DNA of 64,000 nucleotides from assembly GCA_026874595.1 (NCBI GenBank), contig CM049313.1:55036159-55100158 (forward strand), written 5' to 3'. Made by a program: the position numbers and the translations under genes. This DNA comes from Sipunculus nudus. Its lineage: Eukaryota > Annelida > Sipuncula > Golfingiida > Sipunculidae. Below, piece after piece: positions 1 to 25,724 of this stretch (positions are counted from its first letter, which is position 1; each line of letters opens with the position of its first letter). The notes under the pieces were generated by a model. It had not been told where the DNA came from. It did not search any database and saw nothing but the letters and a program-made list of their open reading frames with translations.

Positions 1-2932
1 AAAAATGGCGAAAAAGCAGGTGGACAGGGGTGCTGGAACAGACTATAGTCATTACATCTTATAATATATTTAGGAAACAGAATCATAAAAAATATGAGAA
101 ATCAGCAGAACGATTATAGAATCCATCCTACAGGTTGGGAAGTGAAATCAGGCTCCTGTTTTAGTCCGCGAAAAAACTCCTCCTTCTGTCAATGTTGTCA
201 TGTTTGTTCGTACCGGTAAGTCTGTCATTTGTTTTGGGTTCATAACTGAAATGAGATTTCATTTATGGGGATCCTCTTATGGAAAAGCATAGCAGGGGTA
301 CATAAGGATATTTGCAGGATAAACAGAGAAAGTGGAGGCAATTAAGCAAGTTTTTTACCAATAATGGCTAAAAAAAATGTTCTGGCGCAAAAATAAATAA
401 TGTAAGAGTGCTCTTATAAACAAATTGCTAAGATTTCAACTCCTGTGGATTTTCTGGAGCCTGCCATGTTTCATGTTTATCTTTTGTCACATGACCCTGT
501 CCTTGACCTTATTGATATGAGAAAAGTCCTATGATTATTGTCCCATGTAAATTATAATGAATATTTTTTAGATAACTTCCTTTGGCAAATCTGTTAAAAA
601 CTGAAAAGATATAGCCATAAACTTATAAAGAACTAATCGTAGCCATATAATTATATCTTCAGCATTATTCATGAACTAAGATGTTTTGGAATAGATTTAT
701 TAGTAATAAATTACTCCGGTACACCAGAGGTCAGGTGACAGGTCAGGTCATGGGTGAACAGAGTTCATGCCTCAGCAACATGGCTGTGTCAGTGATGGTC
801 TCCTGCTCTTCTCTTCATGATAAAATGCTGTTATATCATATATAACATAACCAGAACACTCCACATGTATGTCTGAGAAATAAAGGATGTATAGGTAGAG
901 TGAACATAGTTTGAGCTACATCTTATTCTTAATGACTCTTTTATTTGTTCCTTCTGATATATCAGAAGATCGCTACAATATTTTGTAAGAACATATTCAA
1001 GGCTGAGTATGGCCCGGGTCCCCCTTAATGTAATGAATTATTAGTACACATAACATGCTATTGTGAAGCTCTTCACCTGGTCTCAAACCAGCAACTGTGT
1101 GGTAGCAAGTCCTATACCTTAAAAAGGTCCCTAGATCCAAAAAAGGAGGGGTCAAGCTAGTGGTTGGCCAATCATTGAGTTTTTTCGAAAGTCAGTCGGT
1201 TTGCTGCCACTTTCAAGCGCTAGATTACCAAAGGCAACTATTGATTACATCATACTTATGATTGTTTTTACCAGAATGTCTTTATGTTATAGGCAAAAGT
1301 TACTCTTGATTACTATTAATCGATTATTAAAATGACGCTTTGAATAGCATATCTTAGTGATAAAAGGAAAATATTAAAATAGGGGTAAGTGATGCAGGGT
1401 TGGGCGGGTAATATCAAGGCAGGTAATACCACTTATTACCCAGGGTTTGGCAAATAGTCTTAAACCCCATATGTGGTTTTTTTAAGCAATATAATATAGA
1501 CTTTTCTTAAAACATTTTGTGTTTATAAAAAAATTCCAATTTAGTGAGCAATGTATCATACTATATCTTGTCATATATTTAAAATATTGATATCACTGTT
1601 TACATGTGATTGAATTGTAAACAATTTATGTCAGGATTGGCATTCTTCTGGGAAGATAGGTATTTCTTCCCTTCCCAGGAAAGTTAAGGAAATTCTGGGG
1701 GAAGAAAAGGAAGTTTCTGGGTAGAAAAGGAAGTTAGGGAAGAAACCGTTGACACTTTCCACAACTTATCAAACATACACACATATTTAACAGATAATCA
1801 CAGAGTAATGTGTTACAATTATTCATTATTTACACATAGTTATTCATTATTTTTACATTGAAATAGACTGAAATTTTATTGAATTTAATTAATCAAATAA
1901 ATAGAACTGACAGTATTAGAACCATAACCCTGACACTATGCCTAAGACTAAGACAGATCAGTTCCATCAGTGTTTTGGGTTCATTCCCATATCATCTTCT
2001 CCCAGTAATAGGGTGATTTTCAGTTGTTTCCAACATTCCTTAAATTCCAAGCTATATATGATAAACATATAATTATTAATTACCCAGTTAGTACCAGTAA
2101 TTAATTAATGAAGCTACTCTCAACCTTAAAAGTTTGATAATCATTCATAGCTGAATTGATTCCCCTTTGTTCACAATGCAAATAATATAAATATATACTA
2201 ACAGAACAAATCTTTGTAAAAGAATTGTAAATAGCCTTTGATCCTTAAATTTGATCTTTAAGAATAAAAATAACAAGTAATAGATTAGTAATACCTTTAG
2301 ATATTTTGGGAGTCCCAATTTTCTTTAGTAGATGTTTTGGGAGATTGAAGTGTATATAATTTGGGAGCAGACATTTTTGGAGTCCCCAGTGTTTTGGATC
2401 AACAGGTTAGATCTGCTCATTACTGGACAAATAAATAAGCAGCCTGCTCAACAGTAAATTCTCAAACAGTGTATGCTTCTGCTTAACCAAATTAAATTGA
2501 AGTGATTACTCAATTTGATTCAAAGTATAATTACTCAGCTACAGGCTAACCCTACTGTATAAAACACCTCTAGAGTGTATACACTCTAGTTTAGGTGACC
2601 ATAATACTCAACTAAAGACTGAACAAACTGTACAAACCACATTCTACCCCTTGGACTGTGTTCATCTATATAGTTCAAATAAAGACTACCCTATTGAGCC
2701 CCACAGTCCAACCCACGTCGCCTTCTCAGACACCCAAAGGGTTTGTTTGCACATCCTTTATATATAAAAGTTTGTGAAAACAATCCCCCTGATTTTTACT
2801 GACATGAATGGCAAAAATATTTCTTCCCTTCTTTTCAATCAGGGAAGGTTGTGCCAAACCTGGTCATAATACATTTGGTGATGTATATTCTTTATCCATA
2901 TCAGAAATATTGAGTGTTATTTATTGTTGTAG
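1..2932. other. Upstream/intronic DNA before first visible RIOK2 exon
   Basis: AT-rich sequence without an ORF above 60 codons. The missing first RIOK2 coding exon was searched for by the pattern FRVLTA before the IEMGMK junction and not seen. Holds short palindromes, such as a perfect 20-bp one at 2570-2589. Around 1065-1115 there is a possible remnant of a minus-strand tRNA-derived SINE, judged from a B-box-like GGTTTGAGACC on the reverse strand. Confidence 0.6.
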
Positions 2933-17837
<14,905 letters not shown>

Positions 17838-18002
17838 ATGGACTTCTTGAAATATTTAAGATTTGGGTGGGGGGGGGGGGGGGGGTACAGCATATACTGT
17901 TGGACACTGTACATTTTTAACCATGAACCTTGCAAGATTTTGGCAGATATTTTTATTAAAGGTTCTGTAAGGTAGATAATAATCATAAGAAGCTTGAATA
18001 AA
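17838..18002 (+). terminator. RIOK2 3' UTR and polyadenylation signal
   Basis: After the stop at 17837 the transcript would carry a run of 17 G residues (17869-17885). A canonical AATAAA lies at 17997-18002, 160 nt after the stop, and is the nearest clear poly(A) signal. The cleavage point is not visible from sequence alone. Confidence 0.5.
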
Positions 18003-19200
18003 TCACTATTATATAAAAGCATTTTTTATAATCTTATGTGTTATCTTGAAAGCTTTCACACACTTTGAAAAACATTGGGTCATTTCTTGAAAATAAGTAA
18101 ATAAATAGCTAATCCCAAATTTTAGGGCCTGCTTGAAAAAACAGTACTCTGTAGAAATCACCCAGTCCACCTATCCAGCCATCCATAAATTTTGTTACCA
18201 GATAATAACACCAAATTTCGATTGACCAATTTGAAAGTAAGAAACTGATTAATTTTTGGGTCAAAGATTAAAGTTAACAAAGTTCAGTCAGTTTGAAAGA
18301 CAGTGGTTCAGGGTAGAAATCATAACTGTCCTACACTGAGAGCTCCTGCAAAATATCAGGAGAGCTCCTGATAAGATCTCCCAGGAGACCTGAAATGAGC
18401 ACACTTTGACCAATATTCCCAGAGTGACAGATTTAAAACACAGATTTGAGCACTTAGACTAAGCTGAGAAGGTAGCCCTTGCTTGTAAAATTCATAAATC
18501 TGGAGGGTTACAGAGTTAAAAAAGCTTTTTCCACCAAGAAGTAATATCCACTCTCAGTAATAAAGCCCAAATCTCTCTAAAACCAATGGATAGATTGATC
18601 TGGAGTAATTGATCAACTTCTGTGGCTGCATTAAACTGGTGACACTGCTCAAAAATTCTCTGTTTTTATGCATTTTGTGTTTTTTAGAACAACAGATGAC
18701 AGCCATAGCTTAGCACATCATTTAGCAAGGGCAAATGGCAACTGTCTTCTCAGATAGCTTCTGTGTCACACCTTGGCAGGCTCTTGTGGACTCTTTAAGG
18801 ATTATCTGATAATTCCTCTCTTGAGACAACTTTCCTGGCAAATTTCCACATTGCAACAGCCCAATTAACATTGAACCCTCGAATGTACATTAAATTACAG
18901 CTCTCATGCAACTGATTATGTATGACAAGCTGAATAACCAATACTTTGCCTTACATAATTATACATTCACAGACAGGAATGTTGCTGTTTGAAACAAGTC
19001 AAAACCTTCAATGGATTATTTAAATACTGTAAAGGGTCAGTTTCTTCTGTTGCAACATGAAATGAGGTCCTCCAATAAATTTTCAAAGCATTACACTTCA
19101 TAGGTTTTAACTGTTTGTGGGGCCCTTTCTAACCAATAGTTCCAGATACAACATCTTTCTATAACACATTATTATTTTGACTGGAGAAAAGAAATACAGA
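18003..19200. other. Intergenic DNA downstream of RIOK2
   Basis: No coding signal seen. Contains short stretches similar to the CAGGTCTCC/GAGAGCTCCTG words of older repeats. Family B-like sequence begins near 19245. Confidence 0.5.
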
Positions 19201-19244
19201 TTAAAAGGACACCTCTTAAAAACTACCAAATAATGTATTATTTC

Positions 19245-19662
19245 TATTTTTAGCAAACCTATGAGCTTCTGCAATGGCTTGATGTTGTCCATACGTTAAT
19301 CAATTCGATTTCAATAACAGCAGGAACTAGCATCACTAAATTATATGCAAAAATCAGTCATCAAAAATAAACTCTGATTGGATTGAACTTGTTTTAAGGC
19401 TAAATACATTGACTTAGATTTTACAGGGAAAAAGCTAAAAATCTCTCTTCTCTGAAATTGTCCAGCCATATTATTATACATTTCACAGAAATAATCCCTG
19501 AAACAATCTCTCAAGTTTGTTCAAATGGTTCCAGTTCAGTAAATTTAGTTACGCGAAGCTAAACTTGTTCATTTGGCAAAATTAGCATACAAAAATTAAA
19601 ATCTCAGAAATGGTAGGAGTTAGCATCACCAGTTTATATATAAATGTTGTTCACAAGATAAA
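19245..19662 (+). mobile_element. Family B repeat, left-end fragment
   Basis: Starts TTTTTAGCAAACCTATGAGC, a diverged family B left end (TTAGCGAACCTGTGAGCTTATGC). It continues with the family block AACAGCAGGAACTAGCATCA and CATTTGGCAAAATTAGCATAC. It is interrupted by copy A3 at 19663. Confidence 0.6.
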
Positions 19663-22600
19663 TTTTTAGCTCAGCTGACTATAAGTCATCTGAGCTATAG
19701 TCGTGGTCCATTGTCCGTCGTCCGTCTGTCTGTCCATCCGTCCGTCTGTCTGTCCGTCTTGCCGTCCAACCGTCCGTCTGTCCGTCCATAAGACTGGCAT
19801 GTTTCGACACCTTTGGATCTACGAATCTGAAATTCGGCATACAGTTAGATGTCCCAAAAATCTCCTACCATGCCGAAAATTTGGTCAATAGGACTTCGTT
19901 CCTTTGAGATATTAAGGAAAAACCTCAATTTTTTATTAGAAATCTATTTTTACACTTCAGGACTGCCTAATATCAAAACCACTCATCTTGTTTTCTTCTT
20001 ATTTACCATAAATATTCCTCCATATAGTTCCTATGTACATGCCAGAAATTAAGTCAGTATTATTTAATTTAAAAAAGTTATGGGCCCAAACATAATGGAC
20101 TTTGTAAAAAAATCAGGAAAGATATTTGGTCACTTAAGACCAAAAGTGTTTTAGGTAGGGACTTTTTTTCAGTAATACAACTTTAATTAATCAAAATTTA
20201 ATTGTATACCAAAAATTAGATCAAAATCTGTTAAATTTTTTTAAATATTGGCAAAAATATAAAATTGGTACCTTAAATTTTGCCCAACTTTGGCCACGGC
20301 ACATTTTTTTCCTGTAAGTACTGTGGATTTAATTTTCACAACATGTACACATAAGGATTTAATCTGTTAAAATCTGAAATTTGAAAATAAAAGCTGCAAA
20401 ATTAGGCCAGTTATTGAATTTTTTTTTGGGCTCTTGTTGTATTCCCTTGCATTGTCAAGCAGTCCACTTTGATGACCGTAGGTCATTCAGTGCACATCTC
20501 AATGCTCCCCAGGCTGTTGGCATAATGTAAGATGTCCCCAAAATCTCCTACCTTACCAAATATTGGGTCATTAGGACTTCGTTCCTTCGAGATATTAAGG
20601 AAAAACCTCCGTTTTCCATAAAAAAAGCCATTGTTACACTTCAAGGCTGCCTAATATCAAAACCACTGATCTATTTTTGATCATATTTAGTATTCACATT
20701 CTTTCATACATTTTCTATGAACATACCAAAAATTAGGTCAGTATTGGGTATTATTTTGAAGTTATGGGCCAAAATATAATGCAATTTTTAAAAAATCAGG
20801 AAATATATATACTCACCTAACATGAGAATTGCTGAACCTAGAGAATTTTTTTCAAGAATATAACTTTATTTAATCAAGATTCAATTGTTTACCCAAAATT
20901 AGATCTGAATTTTGCAAATTTTTCAGGTTATTAGCATAAATAAAAAATCAATACCTTAAATTTTGTCCAATTTTGGTAATGGCACGTTTTTTCCCTGTAA
21001 GCACTGTTGATTTAATTTTCACAGCATATATTACATAAGGATTTAATCTTTAAAATTCTGAAATTTCAAAGAAATTGATTGGAATAAATGGCTTTTATTC
21101 ACGTTTCCATACACCATGTCATGTGTTGTTTACATGTAGCCCACCTAGTAGTACAGCCTTCACTTGCATTATGTAACCCTCCCCAGGCAGCTTGCCTTGG
21201 CTCAGCTTGGCCACTACCAGCAGGCTTCCCCTCTGCCCTGCACTCCCCCCCCCCCCAGAATGGTGCATACACTAGATGAATGTTATTATTTTCTGTATTT
21301 GATTCATTCTTATTCTAGGCTATGCTACATTTTAGATTTTGTATTGTACCACCAGGGTTACAACGATTAAAGTGTACATTTAATTGTGTCCACAAAGTGG
21401 TGTATTGCTATGAAAGTGTAGATGTTCATCAGATAAGTAATTCTTTACTTCAGAAGAGTAAAAACTTCACCAGGTGTGAAATTGACTATTTATTTCAGTA
21501 ATAAATTAAAACTGGGATAGTAATTAGCACAATGATATTGTTTGTCCCTCATTCAACCAACAGTGTGTATACTTTATTTGAAAAGATGTTTTATTTTATC
21601 AAATTTACTGAATCTTTTATTTTATTTTGGTGAATAAAATTAAGCATGTACTGAAAATTCCAATATGCAAAACGTTTTAATAGTGATTCAAGGAATATTC
21701 TTGTAGATGCCATGTTGTGGTATTATTTTCTTTTAAATTCAGTTTAAACATTTATGATTTAAAAATAATAAAATTTATGTGTATGCATAATATGACCCAA
21801 TATGAGCTACACTCTGGATATATAATGATTGCAACTTTTGCAACAATTCTAATATTTTAACTTATAGTTTCAGTTTTTTTACTCTGTATATATAATGATT
21901 GCAACTTTTGCAACAATTCTAATATTTTAACTTATATTTTCAGTTTTTTTATTAAAAATTTATTAAACCTGTAAATAAAGAAAATGATTAAGATAAAACT
22001 TCTTAATGGAAAAAGGGGATATGCTAAAAAATAGGCTTATATATAAAATTAAAGGCATTATTCCCTTGAAAGTGAAATAAAGGTATTAGTCCATTCTGTC
22101 CACTTGCCTGTCCATCTGTAAATTTTCATATGCATCACAGTATCTCAAAACTTTTACTGTTTTTCTTCATGACAGTCTTGTCAGAGTATTAGTTTGCAAT
22201 CTTATATTTAGATCTTTACTATAACCAAGTAGGAGGGCCCCTTTCCTCTTAGCTTTTCATATTCTTATATAAATGAAAAACATTACAATAGAATATTTCT
22301 ACATCCACCTTCATGCTGCCCTCACTTTTCCCTTCTCCGAACCCCATCCCAAAGTCAGCCTCAGTAAGCAAGAACAAGATGGATCAGATATATTCATACT
22401 TTAATATTTTGTATAACTATTCGTCCATAGGTACCTATGTACATGCCAGAAATTATGTCAATATTGTGTAATATGTAGACATAGTGGGCATCACAATAAT
22501 GTACCTTGTCAAGACTAAAGAGATATTGTGTCATAAAGTCACAAATTCATAAATCACTTCATCTGCATAGTTAATCATAACATCATATCTGTCAAATTGA

Positions 22601-22946
22601 AAGCTTGCAGACTACCATACACTTTAGATCCTTCAACAAATAGCCTTGTCATCATTCTGCTACTGCTTATTACTGCTATCATTGCATTCATATTTGCTCA
22701 AATATATCACAATTTTCAACCCCTCCTAAATAAATAAAAAATAAACCACTATATTTTACTCTATTAATCCATCAGTCAGGTAATTTCATTTATCATTTAC
22801 TCACATATTACATTACATTCCTTTATAATGGCCCAACATGTCCATGATATTCATAAGCTTTATCGACTCGATATAGTATCACAGTGGAGAAACATTTATA
22901 GTCCAATCACGATCAGCTGAGCGCCGTGACCCATGGGTCCCTTGTT
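19663..22946 (+). mobile_element. Family A repeat copy A3
   Basis: Left end TTTTTAGCTCAGCTGACTAT at 19663, followed by a CCGTCTGTCTGTCCGTC-type simple stretch. Right end CAGCTGAGCGCCGTGACCCA...CCCTTGTT at 22946. It is collinear with A2 (for example CCATTCTGTCCACTTGCCTG at ~15395 and ~22093). Part of the left half is present twice (19850-20400 and 20520-21070). At 21301-21319 it carries the unoccupied site for the Helitron-like insertion in A2. Confidence 0.75.
21811..21950 (+). repeat. 70-bp tandem duplication within A3
   Basis: A 70-bp block beginning ACTCTGGATATATAATGATT (21811) is repeated at 21881 with two or three differences. Confidence 0.85.
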
Positions 22947-23136
22947 TAAATTGAGGTATTGGTTGTACCACCTGCATTGACCTTTCTTGTATGGGGGTCA
23001 TCGGTCATCAGTAAGGTAACCCATAATATCTCGGGGACAACAGGAGCTAGCATCATCAAATTTTATGCAAAAATCAGTTGCTTGTCAAATATTGTGGGAT
23101 TAAACTTTGTGTGGTGCCACCTGCATCGACTAACAA

Positions 23137-23200
23137 AAAAAACTAAACAAGGCCTACAGGCCTAATGAGCAAAGTTTGGGAGTGTGAATTGAGTTTTATT
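23137..23200 (-). mobile_element. Family B repeat, right-end fragment
   Basis: AACAAGGCCTACAGGCCTAA is the reverse complement of the family B 3' end, which has a palindrome then CTTGTT. It abuts a plus-strand B left end at 23201. Confidence 0.55.
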
Positions 23201-23880
23201 TTTAGTGAACCTGTGAGCTTATGCGATGGTGTGGCGTCGTCTGTCGTCCGTCGTCTGTACATTAACCCATACTATATTGAAAATGGCAAGAGTTAGCATA
23301 ACCAAATTTTAAGCAAAAATTAGTCATCTAAAAAACTCTATCAGATTTTGCTTATTTTTTGGCTAACTGCATTTTCTTAGATTTTATAGGGAAAAAGCTA
23401 AAATAGCTTTAAAAATCTTCTTCTCTGAAACTGTTCAGCCAATTGTCCAATATTTCACAGAAATGATTCCTTGAACAATATCTTTCAAGTTTGTTCGAAT
23501 GGTTTAAGTTTGATGATTTTTGACCGAGTTACAGGAAGTCATCTGTCCCAAAAAGCATACTAAAATTACAATCTCAGAAACGGCTAGAGCTATCATCACC
23601 AGCTTTTAACCGAGTAATGGGGCTTGAAATACCCACAAGAATAATCAAAAATATAATACACAACCTCCAGTATCTTTATCAATAATGCATGGATTGTCAT
23701 GAATCTTGCCTTAAATATTGACCATGACTAGTTTTGTCAGTTCCTGAAAAGTGGTGGCGCCAACTGTATTTTTTGTTATTTTAACGAATATTTTTCTGGG
23801 GGTTTTTTTACTATTAAATTACATTGAGTGTCTCAAAACCTGGTGTGTGTATTGATCACAAGTGGATGCCATATAGTAAT
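23201..23880 (+). mobile_element. Family B repeat, left part
   Basis: Starts TTAGTGAACCTGTGAGCTTA at 23201, then TGGCGTCGTCTGTCGTCCGT. It carries the family block ATCTCAGAAACGGCTAGAGC. No matching right end is attached; the sequence passes into the AGGTCA-rich array. Confidence 0.55.
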
Positions 23881-23929
23881 CACCTTGCCTGTCTGTCTGT
23901 TTGTCAGCCTGTCTGTCCATCTGCACAAA

Positions 23930-25255
23930 TTTTTTTCCAGATGATAACTCCAGGTTGTATTTACACATGGATTTCAAACTTGACTTAAGTATGGCCCAAC
24001 ATTAAAGCAGGAACCTGTATGATTTTTGGGTCACGAGGTCAAAGGTCAAGGTCACCGGATTCACTTATTAAAAAGATTATGGCTGCATTTTAAGCCAAGC
24101 TTTTCATCCCAAACTTTCCATTTTGCGCATTTAGCTGACTTGCCAGTATGGGTAGAGCATAAATGAATTAGGGGTCACATTGTCAAAGGTCAATTTCGCT
24201 GGGGCCATCTGTTCACAAATTAGTTTCCAGATGATAACTCCAGTTTAGTTTGACATATTGGTTTCAAACTTATGTATGACTCACTCTTAAAGTAAGAACC
24301 GTGTCAATTTTGGGGTCCAACAGTCAAAGGTCAAGGTCACAGGACTCATTTCTTTAAAAAGGGTACATATGCATGTGAAGCCAAACTTTTCATCGCAAAC
24401 CTTCCACCTTCAAGATATTGCTATATACCTGCCAATAGGGGAAGATTCTGTTAAATTTTTGGGTCATGAGGTCAATGTCACAGTACCCACTTATTTAGAA
24501 AGATTGTGGATATATTTTCAGCCAAACTTTTCATCCCAAACCTTCCATCTTGTACATATAGCTTAGCTGCCAATAGGGGAAGAACCTGATTGATTTGGGG
24601 GTCACAAAATCAAAGGTCATGGTCACAGGGGCCCATCTGTCCACATATTTGTTTCTGGATGATAAATCCAGTTGGGACTGACATACTGGTTTCAATTTTG
24701 ACTTACATATGACCAACCAATAATATACAAACCCTTTTGATTTTTGGTCATTAGGCCAAAGGTCAAGGTCACAGGACCCACTTATTTAAAAAGATTGTTG
24801 ATGTATTTTCATCCAAACTTTCTGTCCTAAACCTTCTATCTTCCAGATGTTGCAGGTTTATGGATTTGGGGTCACAAGGTCAAAGGTCAAGGAAGCCATC
24901 GGTCCACATATTAGTTTCCAGATGATAACACCAGTTTTGTTTGAAATATTGGTTTCAAACTTGACTTATATATAGCCCACAACTAAAGTAAGAACTGTTG
25001 ATTCTGGGGTCATGAGATCAAAGGTCAAGGTCACAGGACCCACTACTTTAGAAAGATTGTGGATGCATTTTAAGCCAATCTTTTCATCTCAATCCTTCCA
25101 TCATTGACATGTGGTGCATCTGCCAATAGGGGAAGATTCCTTTTGATTTTGGGGTCACTAGGTCCAAGGTTAAGGCCCAGTAACTTCAGTTTGGGTAGAC
25201 AGGTTGGCTTCAAACTGATCACAGGACCAATATTTTGGAAAAACCTCATAAACAT
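23930..25255 (+). repeat. AGGTCA-rich diverged tandem array
   Basis: Roughly 260-300-bp units with shared blocks: CAGATGATAACTCCAG, AAAGGTCAAGGTCACAGGAC, ACTTATTTAAAAAGATTGTGGATGCA, CAAACTTTTCATCCCAAACCTTCC and CCAATAGGGGAAG. Exact TCAAGGTCA is present at 24046, 24331, 24763 and 25026, with several one-base variants between. Noncoding, part of the repeat landscape. Confidence 0.8.
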
Positions 25256-25271
25256 ATATCCTTATAGACAT

Positions 25272-25307
25272 ATGCAGCTGAGCTTGGAGACCCATGGGTC
25301 CCTAGTT
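25272..25307 (+). mobile_element. Family A right end (solo, degraded)
   Basis: CAGCTGAGCTTGGAGACCCATGGGTCCCTAGTT is a one-step-diverged family A right end. Its left partner is not identified; the preceding AGGTCA array may be its core. Confidence 0.5.
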
Positions 25308-25309
25308 GA

Positions 25310-25385
25310 GTTAGCTATGGTCAACGTACAAAAACGCAAAGACGGACTACGCCACACCATCCCATAAGCTCACAGGTTCGCTAAA
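25310..25385 (-). mobile_element. Family B left end on the minus strand
   Basis: The reverse complement of CATAAGCTCACAGGTTCGCTAA, with an adjacent CGTCTTTGCG-type stretch. It marks the start of the outer minus-strand B copy that hosts the inner copy at 25551-29658. Confidence 0.45.
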
Positions 25386-25724
25386 ATTCATTCAGGAATA
25401 TTGTTCAATATTGCAGATATAATCAAAGAGATGAGCTCTCTCAAGTTTGTTCTCATGGTTCAGGTTAATTGAATATTTTGCAATTACAGGTATTTTGACT
25501 GCATACAGGAATTTGAGCTTAGTCATTTGGCAAAGTAAGCATACTTACATAACAAGGCCTACAGGCCTAATGCGAACCTGTGCAAAGTTTAGGAGTATGA
25601 ATGGAGGTTTATTTTTAAAATTTAATATTGATCCTCCTAAGTCCTGCATATCTACCTTAGTCATTATGATTTCAGCAAAATGGACGTTTCTGACCTGCAA
25701 GTTTCGGACTAGGACATTTTAAAA

